DNA from: Mycobacteriales bacterium
Lineage (GTDB): Bacteria > Actinomycetota > Actinomycetes > JAFAQI01
Assembly (NCBI GenBank): GCA_035550055.1
Contig: DASZRO010000029.1
Coordinates: 1-61,660, forward strand
Direction: 5' to 3'
Length of the DNA stretch: 61,660 nt
The translations under genes were made by a program, and so were the position numbers. Below are positions 8,719-16,544 of this stretch, piece by piece. The notes under the pieces are model-generated. The model did no database searches. It worked only from the letters and a program-made list of their open reading frames with translations, and was not told where the DNA came from. How positions within the stretch are numbered: position 1 is the first letter of the stretch; every line of letters begins with the position of its first letter.

Positions 8719-9081
8719 GTGGAGGTCGTCGAACGCCTGCGCGCCCACCGCATCTTCGCCAGCGTCAACCGTCGCGTCGGCGTCTACAACGTCGGGCTGC
8801 GCGTGGTGCTCCCTGACGGCCGCGAGGCGATCTGGGACAACGACGAGACGCCCGGGCTCGAGGCCATGGTGCTGCGCGACGGCGTACTCGTCGGCTTCGT
8901 ACCGCAGATCCCCGACACCGAGAACCTCGACGCGGAGGCGATCACCGCGATCATCGCGGCGACCGACTACGACGCGCCGCTCCCGCCGTCACCGCCCGCC
9001 AACCCGACCAGGGCCAGGACCTCACGGTTGCCGGCGCCCGTACCGAAGGCCCGCTGGCTGCGCCGCCTCCGCACGAAGTAG
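8719..9081 (+). CDS. Conserved-type hypothetical protein (120 aa)
   Basis: I do not recognise a named family. The GTG start is chosen because GGAGGAG lies nine bases upstream; an in-frame TTG at 8701 would overlap that site. The protein has an alpha/beta-looking core (VEVVERLRAHRIFASVNRR, then YNVGLRVVLPDGREAIWDND) with a small globular domain of about 85 residues and a Pro/Arg-rich basic tail ending RLRTK. No signal or membrane segment is present. Its final Lys and stop codon (AAG TAG) are part of the left arm of inverted-repeat element A2. It faces mshD across that element. Confidence 0.6.
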   Translation: MEVVERLRAHRIFASVNRRVGVYNVGLRVVLPDGREAIWDNDETPGLEAMVLRDGVLVGFVPQIPDTENLDAEAITAIIAATDYDAPLPPSPPANPTRARTSRLPAPVPKARWLRRLRTK

Positions 9082-9154
9082 CACACAACCCGCTGCAAAA
9101 TGCCGCGATTGCCCTGCGGTGTCCGGTTTGCCGCGGTGGTTGTGTGCTACTTCG
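9074..9154. repeat. Inverted-repeat element A, copy 2 (contains stop codons of both flanking genes)
   Basis: The 17-bp arms CGAAGTAGCACACAACC (9074-9090) and its exact reverse complement (9138-9154) surround a 47-base centre that again contains TGCGGTGTCCGGTT. The left arm supplies AAG TAG to the hypothetical gene and the right arm, read on the minus strand, supplies AAG TAG to mshD. Confidence 0.9.
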
Positions 9155-10046
9155 AACCGGCGGTGGCGGGTTTGGCGGGTTTGGTGGGGGTGGGGGCAGG
9201 CGGGCTCGCGAAGAGGCGGTCGGCGCTCCACCGGGTGAAGCCGAGGCGTTCGTAGAGGGCGATCGCGGCGGAGTTGTCGGCTTCCACGTAGAGCACGACG
9301 GTACGCAGGCCCTGGTCGCGGAGATGTCGCAGGCCGTGCAGCAGCAGCGCCTCGCCGAGCCGCTTGCCCTGCATGCCGGGCGCGACCCCGATCACGTAGA
9401 CCTCGCCGTACGGCTTCGATCCCGCGTGCACCTTCGTCCAGTGGAAGCCCGCGAGCGACCCATCGAGCTCAGCCAGGAAGAACCCGGCGGGGTCGAACCA
9501 CGGCTCCTGCTCGCGTCCTTCGATGTCGGCCAGCGTCCAGTCCGCCTGCTCCGGGTGGCCGACGAACGCCGCGTTGTTGACCGCCAACCAGGCCGCCTCG
9601 TCCGTGCCGACGACGAAGGTGCGCACGCTCACCCCCGGCGCCCAGACCGGCGCGGGCAGCGGATCGTCGAGCGACCGGTGCAGCTTCAGCAGCGTTCGCT
9701 CGAGTGTGAAACCGAGTGAGGGCAGTACGTCGTTGAGCGGCGCGGCCTCGCCCTTGGTCCAGATCCGTACGCCGGGACCAGCGGTGTCGACCACGACCGA
9801 GAGCAGGCCCCGAGGGTCGACTCCAGGCGCCACCACGAGCTCGGCGGCCGGATGCTCGCCGGAACGGTCGATGTGCGCGTACCCGACCAGCTGACCCGCG
9901 CGGTGCTGGGTCAGATGGGTGCCCGGCTCCCGGCGACGCAGCGAGGCCACGACCGGATCGGACAGCGGGCTGAAGCCGTCGGCGGCCATGACCGTGTCGC
10001 GCAGCCGCAGGACCGCGTCGGCTTCCTCGGCGGACAGCGACTCCAC
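9147..10046 (-). CDS. mshD: Mycothiol synthase (acetyl-CoA:Cys-GlcN-Ins acetyltransferase)
   Basis: The 299-residue protein has two tandem GNAT domains, as in MshD, which acetylates the Cys amine of Cys-GlcN-Ins in the last step of mycothiol synthesis. Diagnostic MshD segments are visible in the second domain: NNAAFVGHPEQADW, EPWFDPAGFFLAE, GEVYVIGVAPGMQGKRLGEALL (acetyl-CoA site) and YVEADNSAAIALYERLGF. The GTG at 10046 is preferred because longer in-frame starts run into the stop region of glnR. It lies 31 bases downstream of glnR on the same strand. Mycothiol is restricted to actinobacteria, so this gene supports the taxonomic call. The C-terminal GSK and stop codon come from element A2. 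Confidence 0.95.
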   Translation of the reverse strand: MESLSAEEADAVLRLRDTVMAADGFSPLSDPVVASLRRREPGTHLTQHRAGQLVGYAHIDRSGEHPAAELVVAPGVDPRGLLSVVVDTAGPGVRIWTKGEAAPLNDVLPSLGFTLERTLLKLHRSLDDPLPAPVWAPGVSVRTFVVGTDEAAWLAVNNAAFVGHPEQADWTLADIEGREQEPWFDPAGFFLAELDGSLAGFHWTKVHAGSKPYGEVYVIGVAPGMQGKRLGEALLLHGLRHLRDQGLRTVVLYVEADNSAAIALYERLGFTRWSADRLFASPPAPTPTKPAKPATAGSK

Positions 10047-10077
10047 GGCGCCGAGGCTAGTGAGTGACCGCGGCCAC

Positions 10078-10818
10078 TCAGAGGTCGGCGTACGCCTCGT
10101 CGACCGCGGCGGCCAGCCCGTCGAGCGCATCGCGGCCGGCCGGCGGCTGGGCCACGAACTTGTAGCCGACGTTGCGGACCGTGCCGATCAGCGCCTCGTG
10201 CTCGGGACCGAGCTTGGCGCGAAGCCGGCGGACATGGACGTCGACCGTGCGCGTGCCGCCGAAGTAGTCGTAACCCCAGACCTCCTGGAGCAGCTGCGCC
10301 CGGCTGAACACCCGCCCGGGATGCTGCGCCAGGAACTTCAGCAGCTCGAACTCCTTGAAGGTCAGGTCGAGCGGTCGGCCGCCGAGCTTCGCCTGATAGG
10401 TCGCTTCGTCGATGGAGAGGTCGCCGGAGCGGATCTCCTCGCCGCCGGCGGCGTCACGCGAGCTGGCCGCCTTGCCGAGCGCGAGCCGCACTCGCGCCTC
10501 GACCTCGCCGGGTCCGGCGGTGTCGAGTACGACGTCGTCGAGTCCCCAGTCAGCGGTGACCGCCACGAGGCCACCCTCGGTCACGACGGCGAGCACGGGC
10601 GAGGACGTGCCCGTGGCCTGGAGCAGCCGGCAGGTCTGCCGGGCAGCGGCCATCTCACGGCGGGCGTCGACGACGATCAGGTCGTTGGGCGGCGCGTCGA
10701 GCAGCGGAGCCGCGTCGAGTGGCATCACGCGAACCGCGTGACCGAGCAACCCGAGGCTGGGCAGCACCTGCGCGGATCCGGCCGAGGCGTTGGGCGTCAG
10801 GAGCAGCAAGCTCGCCAT
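10078..10818 (-). CDS. glnR: OmpR-family nitrogen regulator GlnR
   Basis: The 246-residue product closely matches streptomycete GlnR from memory of that family: LLLLT start, [15 protein letters not shown]...[10 protein letters not shown] in the receiver domain, and an almost invariant winged-helix domain ([67 protein letters not shown]). GlnR is an orphan regulator that activates ammonium assimilation genes (glnA, amtB) under nitrogen limitation; its receiver is atypical and it has no partner kinase, in keeping with none here. GGAGGG precedes the ATG by about eight bases. The leader contains a hairpin plus U-rich tract. The MshD gene lies downstream. Confidence 0.93.
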   Translation of the reverse strand: MASLLLLTPNASAGSAQVLPSLGLLGHAVRVMPLDAAPLLDAPPNDLIVVDARREMAAARQTCRLLQATGTSSPVLAVVTEGGLVAVTADWGLDDVVLDTAGPGEVEARVRLALGKAASSRDAAGGEEIRSGDLSIDEATYQAKLGGRPLDLTFKEFELLKFLAQHPGRVFSRAQLLQEVWGYDYFGGTRTVDVHVRRLRAKLGPEHEALIGTVRNVGYKFVAQPPAGRDALDGLAAAVDEAYADL

Positions 10819-10833
10819 CGTGACGTTCCCTCC

Positions 10834-10864
10834 AAACGAAAACGGGCCCGGCGTGCCGCACCCG
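10834..10864 (-). terminator. Hairpin with U-rich tail in the glnR leader (possible attenuator)
   Basis: Read on the minus strand, 10864-10843 can pair as CGGG/CCCG plus a wobble and a CGG/CCG upper stem with a four-base loop, followed at once by GTTTTCGTTT. It lies between any upstream glnR promoter and the glnR Shine-Dalgarno, and no minus-strand gene lies upstream that would need terminating. Confidence 0.4.
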
Positions 10865-10931
10865 GGGTCTTTTCCAGGACTCCGATTGGGAAGGCGGCGC
10901 TGCCCGAACCCGACTGGTGAAGGATAGCGGA

Positions 10932-11729
10932 GTGAGCCAGCCCCCGCCCGCGCCGGGCCGTCGGGTGACGACCGACACGCTGACGACGACGGACGGCGAG
11001 CGGCTGGTCGCCGTACACCTCGAAGGCCCCGATCCGGCCAGACCGATCGCGGTCGTGGTGGCGCACGGGTTCACCCAGTCGACGGCACACGCCGGCCCGC
11101 GCTCGGTGATGACCGCGCTGTCGGCACACGTCGGCGTCATCGGGATCGATTTGCGCGGCCACGGCGGGTCGAGCGGCTGGTCGACGGTCGGCCGCGACGA
11201 GATCCACGACGTCGAGGCCGCCGTCCGCTACGCGCGCCGGCTCGGGTACGCCGACGTCGTCACCTGCGGCTGGTCGATGGGCGGCAGCATCGTGCTTCGT
11301 CACGCCGCACTTCTCGGCGACGTGGCGGCGGTGGTGACGGTGTCGGCGGTGTCGCGCTGGTTCTACCGGGACACCAAACCGATGCGCCGGATCCATTGGG
11401 CGATCGAGTCGCGGCTCGGCCGGCTGATCCTGCGGCGCGGGCTCAACACGCGCATCACGCCGGACGGCTGGGATCTCGACGCACTGCCGGAGGCGCCGGT
11501 CGAGGTCATCGGCCGGATCGCGCCGATCCCGGTGTTGATCGTGCACGGCGACGAGGACCACTACTTTCCCGTGGAGCATCCTGAGGCGCTCTACGACGCG
11601 GCGAACGAGCCCAAAGAGCTGTGGATCGAGCGAGGGTTCAGCCACGCCGAGAACGGGGCGAGCCCGCAGCTGCTCGACCGGATCGGCCGGCACCTGACCG
11701 TCCTGGTCAGTCGTGGTCCGGGCCGGTAG
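10932..11729 (+). CDS. Alpha/beta-hydrolase
   Basis: A 265-residue cytosolic alpha/beta-hydrolase. The GTG start has GAAGGA seven bases upstream. Visible landmarks: the oxyanion-hole HGFTQS, the nucleophile elbow GWSMGGS (Ser), a likely acid Asp in [12 protein letters not shown], and the catalytic His in FSHAENG near the C-terminus. The [11 protein letters not shown] segment is typical of esterase/lipase or 2-acylglycerol lipase-like members. The substrate is not predictable. It is divergent from glnR and followed after nine bases by the DUF2993 gene, so the two may be co-transcribed. Confidence 0.85.
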   Translation: MSQPPPAPGRRVTTDTLTTTDGERLVAVHLEGPDPARPIAVVVAHGFTQSTAHAGPRSVMTALSAHVGVIGIDLRGHGGSSGWSTVGRDEIHDVEAAVRYARRLGYADVVTCGWSMGGSIVLRHAALLGDVAAVVTVSAVSRWFYRDTKPMRRIHWAIESRLGRLILRRGLNTRITPDGWDLDALPEAPVEVIGRIAPIPVLIVHGDEDHYFPVEHPEALYDAANEPKELWIERGFSHAENGASPQLLDRIGRHLTVLVSRGPGR

Positions 11730-11738
11730 ACAGTCCCA

Positions 11739-12416
11739 ATGCTCCGCAAGCTGCTGATCGCGTTCGTGGCGCTGGTCGTCGTACTGGTCATCGCGGCCGA
11801 CCGGGTCGGTGCTCACGTCGCCGCGCACGTGCTGGCGGGCAAGCTGGAGACCGACGAGCATTTGCCGAGCCGTCCATCGGTCACGATCAGCGGCATCCCG
11901 TTCCTGACGCAGGCCGTTCACGGGCACTACAGCGACGTCAAGGTGACCAGCCACGACTACGTCACCAAGGACCACGTTCAGCTCGACACGATGACCGTGC
12001 ACCTGATGGGCGTGCACATACCGCTGTCCGATGTCATCGACGGGTCGGTGAAGACGGTCCCCGTCGATCGGGTCAGCGGGACGGTGTCGGTGTCGTTCGT
12101 GGACCTCGAGGCCTACCTCGCGTCGCACGGCATCACGCTGAAGCTTGCTGCCGCGCCGAACGGCGCCGTCGACCTGACCGGCACGGCGAGCAGGATCAGC
12201 GGCCTGCCGAGGGTGCTGACCGGAACCGCCACGATCTCGGTCGCCAATACCGTGCTGACCCTGTCGGTCGGGCTGGGTCAGGGCGGTGCCAAGGTGGTCA
12301 AGATCCCGATCCCGCTGGGCGGCCTGCCGTTTCGCATCACCGTGACGTCGGTGACGGTCTCGGACGACGGGATCGTCGGCACCGGCACGGCGCAGCACGT
12401 GGTGCTGGGCAGCTGA
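11739..12416 (+). CDS. DUF2993 (LmeA-like) envelope protein
   Basis: The 225-residue product begins with a hydrophobic N-terminus (LLIAFVALVVVLVIAADRVG) that serves as signal or anchor. The DUF2993 pattern follows: AAHVLAGKLETDEHL, PSVTISGIPFLTQAVHGHY, a long series of beta strands, then PLGGLPFRITVTSVTVSDDG. In mycobacteria the family member LmeA is a phosphatidylinositol-binding periplasmic protein needed for lipoglycan mannan maintenance. No lipobox Cys is seen. It sits nine bases after the hydrolase and before a GT-C-like membrane protein, a context compatible with envelope glycolipid work, though this is inference. Confidence 0.8.
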   Translation: MLRKLLIAFVALVVVLVIAADRVGAHVAAHVLAGKLETDEHLPSRPSVTISGIPFLTQAVHGHYSDVKVTSHDYVTKDHVQLDTMTVHLMGVHIPLSDVIDGSVKTVPVDRVSGTVSVSFVDLEAYLASHGITLKLAAAPNGAVDLTGTASRISGLPRVLTGTATISVANTVLTLSVGLGQGGAKVVKIPIPLGGLPFRITVTSVTVSDDGIVGTGTAQHVVLGS

Positions 12417-12439
12417 GCCGCAAAGCCGTGCGGCTCGCA

Positions 12440-12445
12440 TAAGGT
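12440..12445 (+). promoter_or_regulatory. -10 box (TAAGGT) for a leaderless transcript
   Basis: TAAGGT lies six bases before the GTG at 12452 and no Shine-Dalgarno is present. Confidence 0.45.
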
Positions 12446-12451
12446 CGCCGC

Positions 12452-14506
12452 GTGGACGTCGCCGACTATCTGCTCGGCAGCGCTGCCCTCACGCTCGGCC
12501 TGGTGCCGTGGGTCATCGCCTCACAACGACTTGCCAGGCGCCTGCTGCCCGACCGCGAGGGCGCGGTCGCCGCACTCGCCGCCTCCATCATCGGGATCAG
12601 CGGCGTCGTCGTCGTTGCTGAGCTGGTCGGAGTGGTCGACGGGTTGCGGCGGTGGCCGTTCGCGGTCGTGAGCGCCGCCGTGGCGGCCGGGGTGGCGTAC
12701 GTCGGCCGCGGGCCCGATCCCTCACGTGCCCTGCGGCTGCGGCTGCCGCGCTCGCACGCGGCACGGTTGATGCTGGCCTGCGTCGGGGTGTGCGTGATCG
12801 CGACCTCCGCGTCGCTGCTCGGCCGCGACGCCGCCGTCGTCGGCACCGGCCCGCTCGACCTCGACAGCCTGCACTACCACCTCAGCCAGGCCGCGCAGAT
12901 GGTCCAGGTCCACAACATCGACCACCTGCACCACACCGCGTCGTCGGACGGCACCGTCTACTACCCGTACGACGCGGAGCTGCTCGACGCGGTCGGCATG
13001 CTCGGGCCGCGCCCGGACATCGCGATCTTCGGGCTGAACCTGCTGTTCGGCTGGCTCGCTCTGCTCGCGTGCTGGGTGATCGGAGCGAGGTGGTCGCGCG
13101 GCGCTCCCGCGCTCGCCGCCGGGGCGGCGGTGCTGGCGCTGCCCATCGTCTCCCGGGCGAGCTCAGGCCCGGGCCTCAACGACATCCCGGCCATGGCGTT
13201 CGTGCTCAGCGCCGTCGCGCTCGTCGCCGGCGTCGGCCTGCCCCGCGGATCGCGTGACCGCCGGGCGTGGGGGGCCGAGCTCGCCGTGGCCGGCGCGGCG
13301 CTCGGGCTGGCCGCCGGCACCAAGCTGAACGCGCTGCCCGTGGTGATCCTGGTTGCCGTCGTGGTGGTCGTGCTTGCCACGTCGGACCGCCGGGTGGCCG
13401 TCCTCGCGCTGGTTGCTCCGTCGGTGCTGACCGGGGGTTTCTGGTACGTCCGCGACTGGATCGCGGTCGGTTCGCCGGTGCCGGACCTGAACCTGACCGT
13501 CGCGGGACACGGCTTCCACGTCGTGCCGTACCCGGAGGTGAAGCCGTACGCCTACACGGTCGCGCACTACCTCGACAACGGCACCGTCATCCGCAACTGG
13601 TTCGAGCCCGGCCTGCGCGCAGTGTGGACCGGACAGTGGCGCGTCGTCGGCGTCCTGATCGTCCTCGGCGTCGTGGTCTCGCTGTTCGACCGGTCGTGGC
13701 TGCGCCGCCTGCTCGCGATCGTCGTGGCGATCGGCTTCGTCGCCTATGCGGTGACGCCGACCACGGCGATCGGCGATCCCAACGCCCCCGTCTTGTTCGC
13801 CACGAACACCCGCTACGCGCTGCCGTCGATCGTGCTCGCCATCGTGCTGCTCGCGTCCTCGCCTCGGCTACGCCGGCTCGCGCCGGTGCTGACCCTCGGC
13901 TTCACCGTGCTGACCGTCGTGCTGATCGACCAGCAGAAGCTGCCGCAGCAGATCGACTACGCCGTCGGGATCGCGATCGCGATCGTGCTCGTCCTGCTGT
14001 TGCTCGGCGCCTGCGACCTGCGCCAGCACAGCCGCGCGGCGCTGCCGGCGGTGATGGCGTCGGCGATTGCGGTGGTGGCGGTCGTGGGTGGGGTCGCGGC
14101 GGTGCAGCGGCACTACGTGCAGGACCGGTACGCCGCGAACACGCCGGAGGACAAGCTGTTCCGGCTGGTCGGCGGGTTCCGCGACGTACGAATCGGGGTC
14201 GCCGGCCACGGCCTGGAGTACCCGCTCTACGGTCGCGACTTCACCAACGTCGTGAACTACATCGGGGTGAGCGCGCCGAGCCACGCCTTCGACGGGCCGA
14301 CGTCCTGCCAGGAGCTGCTACGCGTGCTCGCCGAGCAGCACGACGACTACGCCGTGGTGGAGCCGCTGCCGGTCGAGCACACCGACCGCATCGACCGTTG
14401 GCTGTCGGGGATTCCCGGGGTGAGCGAGATCTTCCCCGGCTACATCGGCCACGTCTATCGGCTGCCCGCCACCATCCCGGCAGACGGGTGTCTCGCCTCC
14501 GAGTAG
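12452..14506 (+). CDS. Polytopic membrane protein, probable GT-C-fold glycosyltransferase
   Basis: 684 residues with about 12 or more hydrophobic helices spread over residues 1-545 and a soluble C-terminal domain of about 130 residues. Between helices 3 and 4 a loop carries DLDSLHYHLSQAAQMVQ; an acidic pair near the first extracytoplasmic loop is where GT-C enzymes (GT39, ArnT-like, which use polyprenyl-phosphate sugars) bind their donor. GLNDIPAMAF and GTKLNALPVVI also recall that group. I cannot assign a donor or acceptor. A -10 box directly before the GTG suggests its own promoter. It converges with the MFS gene with a seven-base gap. Confidence 0.6.
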   Translation: MDVADYLLGSAALTLGLVPWVIASQRLARRLLPDREGAVAALAASIIGISGVVVVAELVGVVDGLRRWPFAVVSAAVAAGVAYVGRGPDPSRALRLRLPRSHAARLMLACVGVCVIATSASLLGRDAAVVGTGPLDLDSLHYHLSQAAQMVQVHNIDHLHHTASSDGTVYYPYDAELLDAVGMLGPRPDIAIFGLNLLFGWLALLACWVIGARWSRGAPALAAGAAVLALPIVSRASSGPGLNDIPAMAFVLSAVALVAGVGLPRGSRDRRAWGAELAVAGAALGLAAGTKLNALPVVILVAVVVVVLATSDRRVAVLALVAPSVLTGGFWYVRDWIAVGSPVPDLNLTVAGHGFHVVPYPEVKPYAYTVAHYLDNGTVIRNWFEPGLRAVWTGQWRVVGVLIVLGVVVSLFDRSWLRRLLAIVVAIGFVAYAVTPTTAIGDPNAPVLFATNTRYALPSIVLAIVLLASSPRLRRLAPVLTLGFTVLTVVLIDQQKLPQQIDYAVGIAIAIVLVLLLLGACDLRQHSRAALPAVMASAIAVVAVVGGVAAVQRHYVQDRYAANTPEDKLFRLVGGFRDVRIGVAGHGLEYPLYGRDFTNVVNYIGVSAPSHAFDGPTSCQELLRVLAEQHDDYAVVEPLPVEHTDRIDRWLSGIPGVSEIFPGYIGHVYRLPATIPADGCLASE

Positions 14507-14513
14507 CGGCCGG

Positions 14514-16289
14514 TCAGGACTCGACCGCGACGCCGGCGCCGATCTCGGCCATGACCTCGTCCCCCGCGCCGGCGATGCCGGCCTCGACGGACTCCGCGGT
14601 GCCCTGAATGCGGCCCTCGACCGTGTCCGATCCGCGCAACCCGGAGCAGATGGCGCCGACGAAGCTCACCCCGGCGGCCATGAGCATGGCCAGGTGCAGG
14701 CCGTGTCCGAACGGTCCGGTGATCAGCGACGGGAAGAAGCTGCGCCCGGTCAGGTAGTGGTAGTGCGCGGCGGTGACGTGGGCGTGAGCGGCGGAGCCGA
14801 TCAGCTGCTGGATCGGGTTGTAGCCGAGGAACGCCGCGAACAGGATGCCGATCGGTGGCAGGTGGGCGATGGTGTGCGCCTGTCCCGCCGGCATCCCCTG
14901 GCCGACCAGACCGCTCTCCAGCGCATGGGGCAGGCGCGACGCGAGCCCGAGCGTGATCACCGTGAAGAACACGCCGATCGAGAGCACCTGCGCGCTGTTC
15001 TGGAACGTGTTGAGCATCCCGGCCCCGGCGCCCCGCTGCGACGCGGGCACGGAGTTCATGACGCTGGCGATGTTCGGCGCGAAGAACAGCCCGAGGGACA
15101 GCCCCATCACGAGCAGCAGCAGCGCGAACCACACGTAGCTGAAGTTCATCGGCATCAGGTCGAAGAACAGGAAGCACACGCCGGACAGCGCCATGCCCGC
15201 GGTGGCGAACGGCTTCGCGCCGAACCGGTCGGTCAACCGCCCGGACACCGGTCCGGAGATCAGGAAGCCGACCGTGAGCGGGACCATGTAGATGCCCGCC
15301 CACAGCGGCGTGCGCTCGAAGGAGTAGCCGTGCTGGGGCAGCCAGATCCCCTGTAGCCAGATGATCAGCGTGAACATCAACCCGCCGCGCGACAGACCCG
15401 CGAGCAGACCGGTGACGTTGCCCATCGTGAACGTCCGGCTCCGGAACAGGTGCAGCCGGAACATCGGGTCCTTGACGTGGTTCTCCACGACGATGAACAC
15501 GGCAAGGATCGCCAGACCGCCGAACGCGCACGCCAGCACGAACGGCTTGGTCCAGCCCATGGTGTGACCGCCGTACGGCTCGAGGCCGTACACGATCGAC
15601 AGCAGCACGCCCACGAGTCCGGCCGCGAACAGGATGTTGCCGACCCAGTCGATCTTGGCCGGGGTGCGCACCCCGTTGTCACGCAGCTTCAGGTAGGACC
15701 AGACGGTCCCGAACAGCCCCAGGGGCACCGAGATGATGAACACCAGGCGCCAGGTGACCGGCGCCAGCAGACCGCCGAGCACGAGGCCGATGAACGAGCC
15801 GCTGATCGCGGCGACACCGTTGATCGACAGCGCGAGCCCGCGCTCCTTCTCGGCGAACGCGTCGGTGACGATCGCCGAGGAGTTCGCGAGGATGCACGCG
15901 CCGCCGACGCCCTGACCGAGTCGCATCAGCACGATCCACAGCGCCGCGTGCGTGCCCGTCATCCAGGTGACCGACAGCAGGATCGAGAACGCGGTGAAGA
16001 TCGCGAAGCCGAGGTTGAACATCTTGACGCGCCCGTAGATGTCGCCGACGCGACCGAGGCTCACCACCAGCACGCTCGTGACCAGCAGGAACCCCATCAG
16101 GATCCACAGGAAGTACGGCGTGTTGCCGGGGGCGAGCGGGTTGAGCTTGATGCCGCGGAAGATGTCGGGCAGGGCGATCATCAGGATCGAACTGTTGATC
16201 GTCGCCATGAGGATGCCGAGCGTCGTGTTCGACAGCGCGATCCACTTGTACGGGATGCGTCCGGTGGCGGGTGCAGCGGTGCTGGACAA
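14514..16289 (-). CDS. MFS drug/metabolite exporter, DHA2 (14-helix) family
   Basis: 591 residues, long for the 14-helix DHA2/EmrB-QacA group of proton-driven exporters. Helix 1 (LSNTTLGILMATINSSILMIALPDIF) shows the typical DHA2 N-terminus, the loop 2-3 motif A is LGRVGDIYGRVKMF, and motif C appears as SGSFIGLVLGGLLAP. The TTG start is preceded by GAGGA at suitable spacing and by a TANNNT box (TAGGCT, 16319-16324 read on the minus strand). The C-terminus is hydrophilic and acidic. It is divergent from the cysA2 leader; the shared 60-base AT-rich region between them may link their control. Substrate unknown. Confidence 0.9.
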   Translation of the reverse strand: MSSTAAPATGRIPYKWIALSNTTLGILMATINSSILMIALPDIFRGIKLNPLAPGNTPYFLWILMGFLLVTSVLVVSLGRVGDIYGRVKMFNLGFAIFTAFSILLSVTWMTGTHAALWIVLMRLGQGVGGACILANSSAIVTDAFAEKERGLALSINGVAAISGSFIGLVLGGLLAPVTWRLVFIISVPLGLFGTVWSYLKLRDNGVRTPAKIDWVGNILFAAGLVGVLLSIVYGLEPYGGHTMGWTKPFVLACAFGGLAILAVFIVVENHVKDPMFRLHLFRSRTFTMGNVTGLLAGLSRGGLMFTLIIWLQGIWLPQHGYSFERTPLWAGIYMVPLTVGFLISGPVSGRLTDRFGAKPFATAGMALSGVCFLFFDLMPMNFSYVWFALLLLVMGLSLGLFFAPNIASVMNSVPASQRGAGAGMLNTFQNSAQVLSIGVFFTVITLGLASRLPHALESGLVGQGMPAGQAHTIAHLPPIGILFAAFLGYNPIQQLIGSAAHAHVTAAHYHYLTGRSFFPSLITGPFGHGLHLAMLMAAGVSFVGAICSGLRGSDTVEGRIQGTAESVEAGIAGAGDEVMAEIGAGVAVES

Positions 16290-16318
16290 CAGGAGTCCTC
16301 GGAGTCGGGCTGATATTT

Positions 16319-16324
16319 AGCCTA
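16319..16324 (-). promoter_or_regulatory. -10 box (TAGGCT) for the MFS gene
   Basis: On the minus strand TAGGCT lies about 30 bases before the TTG start, in an AT-rich patch (16311-16343) that stands out in this GC-rich DNA. Confidence 0.35.
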
Positions 16325-16343
16325 CGAAACTATTATTGCACAG

Positions 16344-16349
16344 TAGCCT
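16344..16349 (+). promoter_or_regulatory. -10 box (TAGCCT) for the leaderless cysA2 leader ORF
   Basis: TAGCCT ends seven bases before the GTG at 16357, placing the transcription start on the start codon. No convincing -35 is visible. Confidence 0.5.
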
Positions 16350-16356
16350 GACGGCC

Positions 16357-16452
16357 GTGGCAGCCATGAGCACCCCGCGGGTTCGTCCCGCGCTGTGGAG
16401 CCGGCGCACGGTTGACCTGTGCCGGGTCGCCGCCTGCCTCTGTCTGGCCTGA
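16357..16452 (+). CDS. Cys-rich leader peptide (31 aa), candidate cysteine-responsive attenuator ORF
   Basis: A GTG start directly downstream of a -10 box opens a 31-codon frame (a second possible start is the in-frame ATG at 16366, giving 28 residues). The peptide ends RRTVDLCRVAACLCLA, with three Cys codons in the last 10. Actinobacterial leader peptides upstream of sulfur-metabolism operons show the same RRxVDLCR-type pattern, and in mycobacteria leaderless Cys-rich short ORFs upstream of cysA2 and related operons act as cysteine-responsive attenuators (established for that group). Here the next gene is cysA2. A hairpin and a Shine-Dalgarno flanked by complementary bases follow, as expected for such a switch. 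The function in this organism is inferred. Confidence 0.75.
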   Translation: MAAMSTPRVRPALWSRRTVDLCRVAACLCLA

Positions 16453-16468
16453 CGAATCCGGCCACTTC

Positions 16469-16492
16469 GTCACCCGCGGTACGCGGGGCGAC
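16469..16492 (+). promoter_or_regulatory. Hairpin between leader ORF and cysA2
   Basis: CCCGCG and CGCGGG form a six-bp stem around GTA, extended by GTC/GAC across a small bulge. It begins 16 bases after the leader stop codon, where a stalled ribosome would influence folding. Confidence 0.5.
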
Positions 16493-16513
16493 CCCTCTTT
16501 CGTGCACGTTTCC

Positions 16514-16534
16514 CCTTTCAACCTTTCAAAGGAG
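16514..16534 (+). promoter_or_regulatory. cysA2 Shine-Dalgarno with adjacent complementary CCTTT tracts
   Basis: AAAGGAG (16528-16534) lies 10 bases before the ATG. CCTTT occurs at 16514-16518 and again at 16522-16526; the first can pair with AAAGG across a nine-base loop and hide the ribosome site. Confidence 0.45.
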
Positions 16535-16544
16535 TGTTGGCTAC

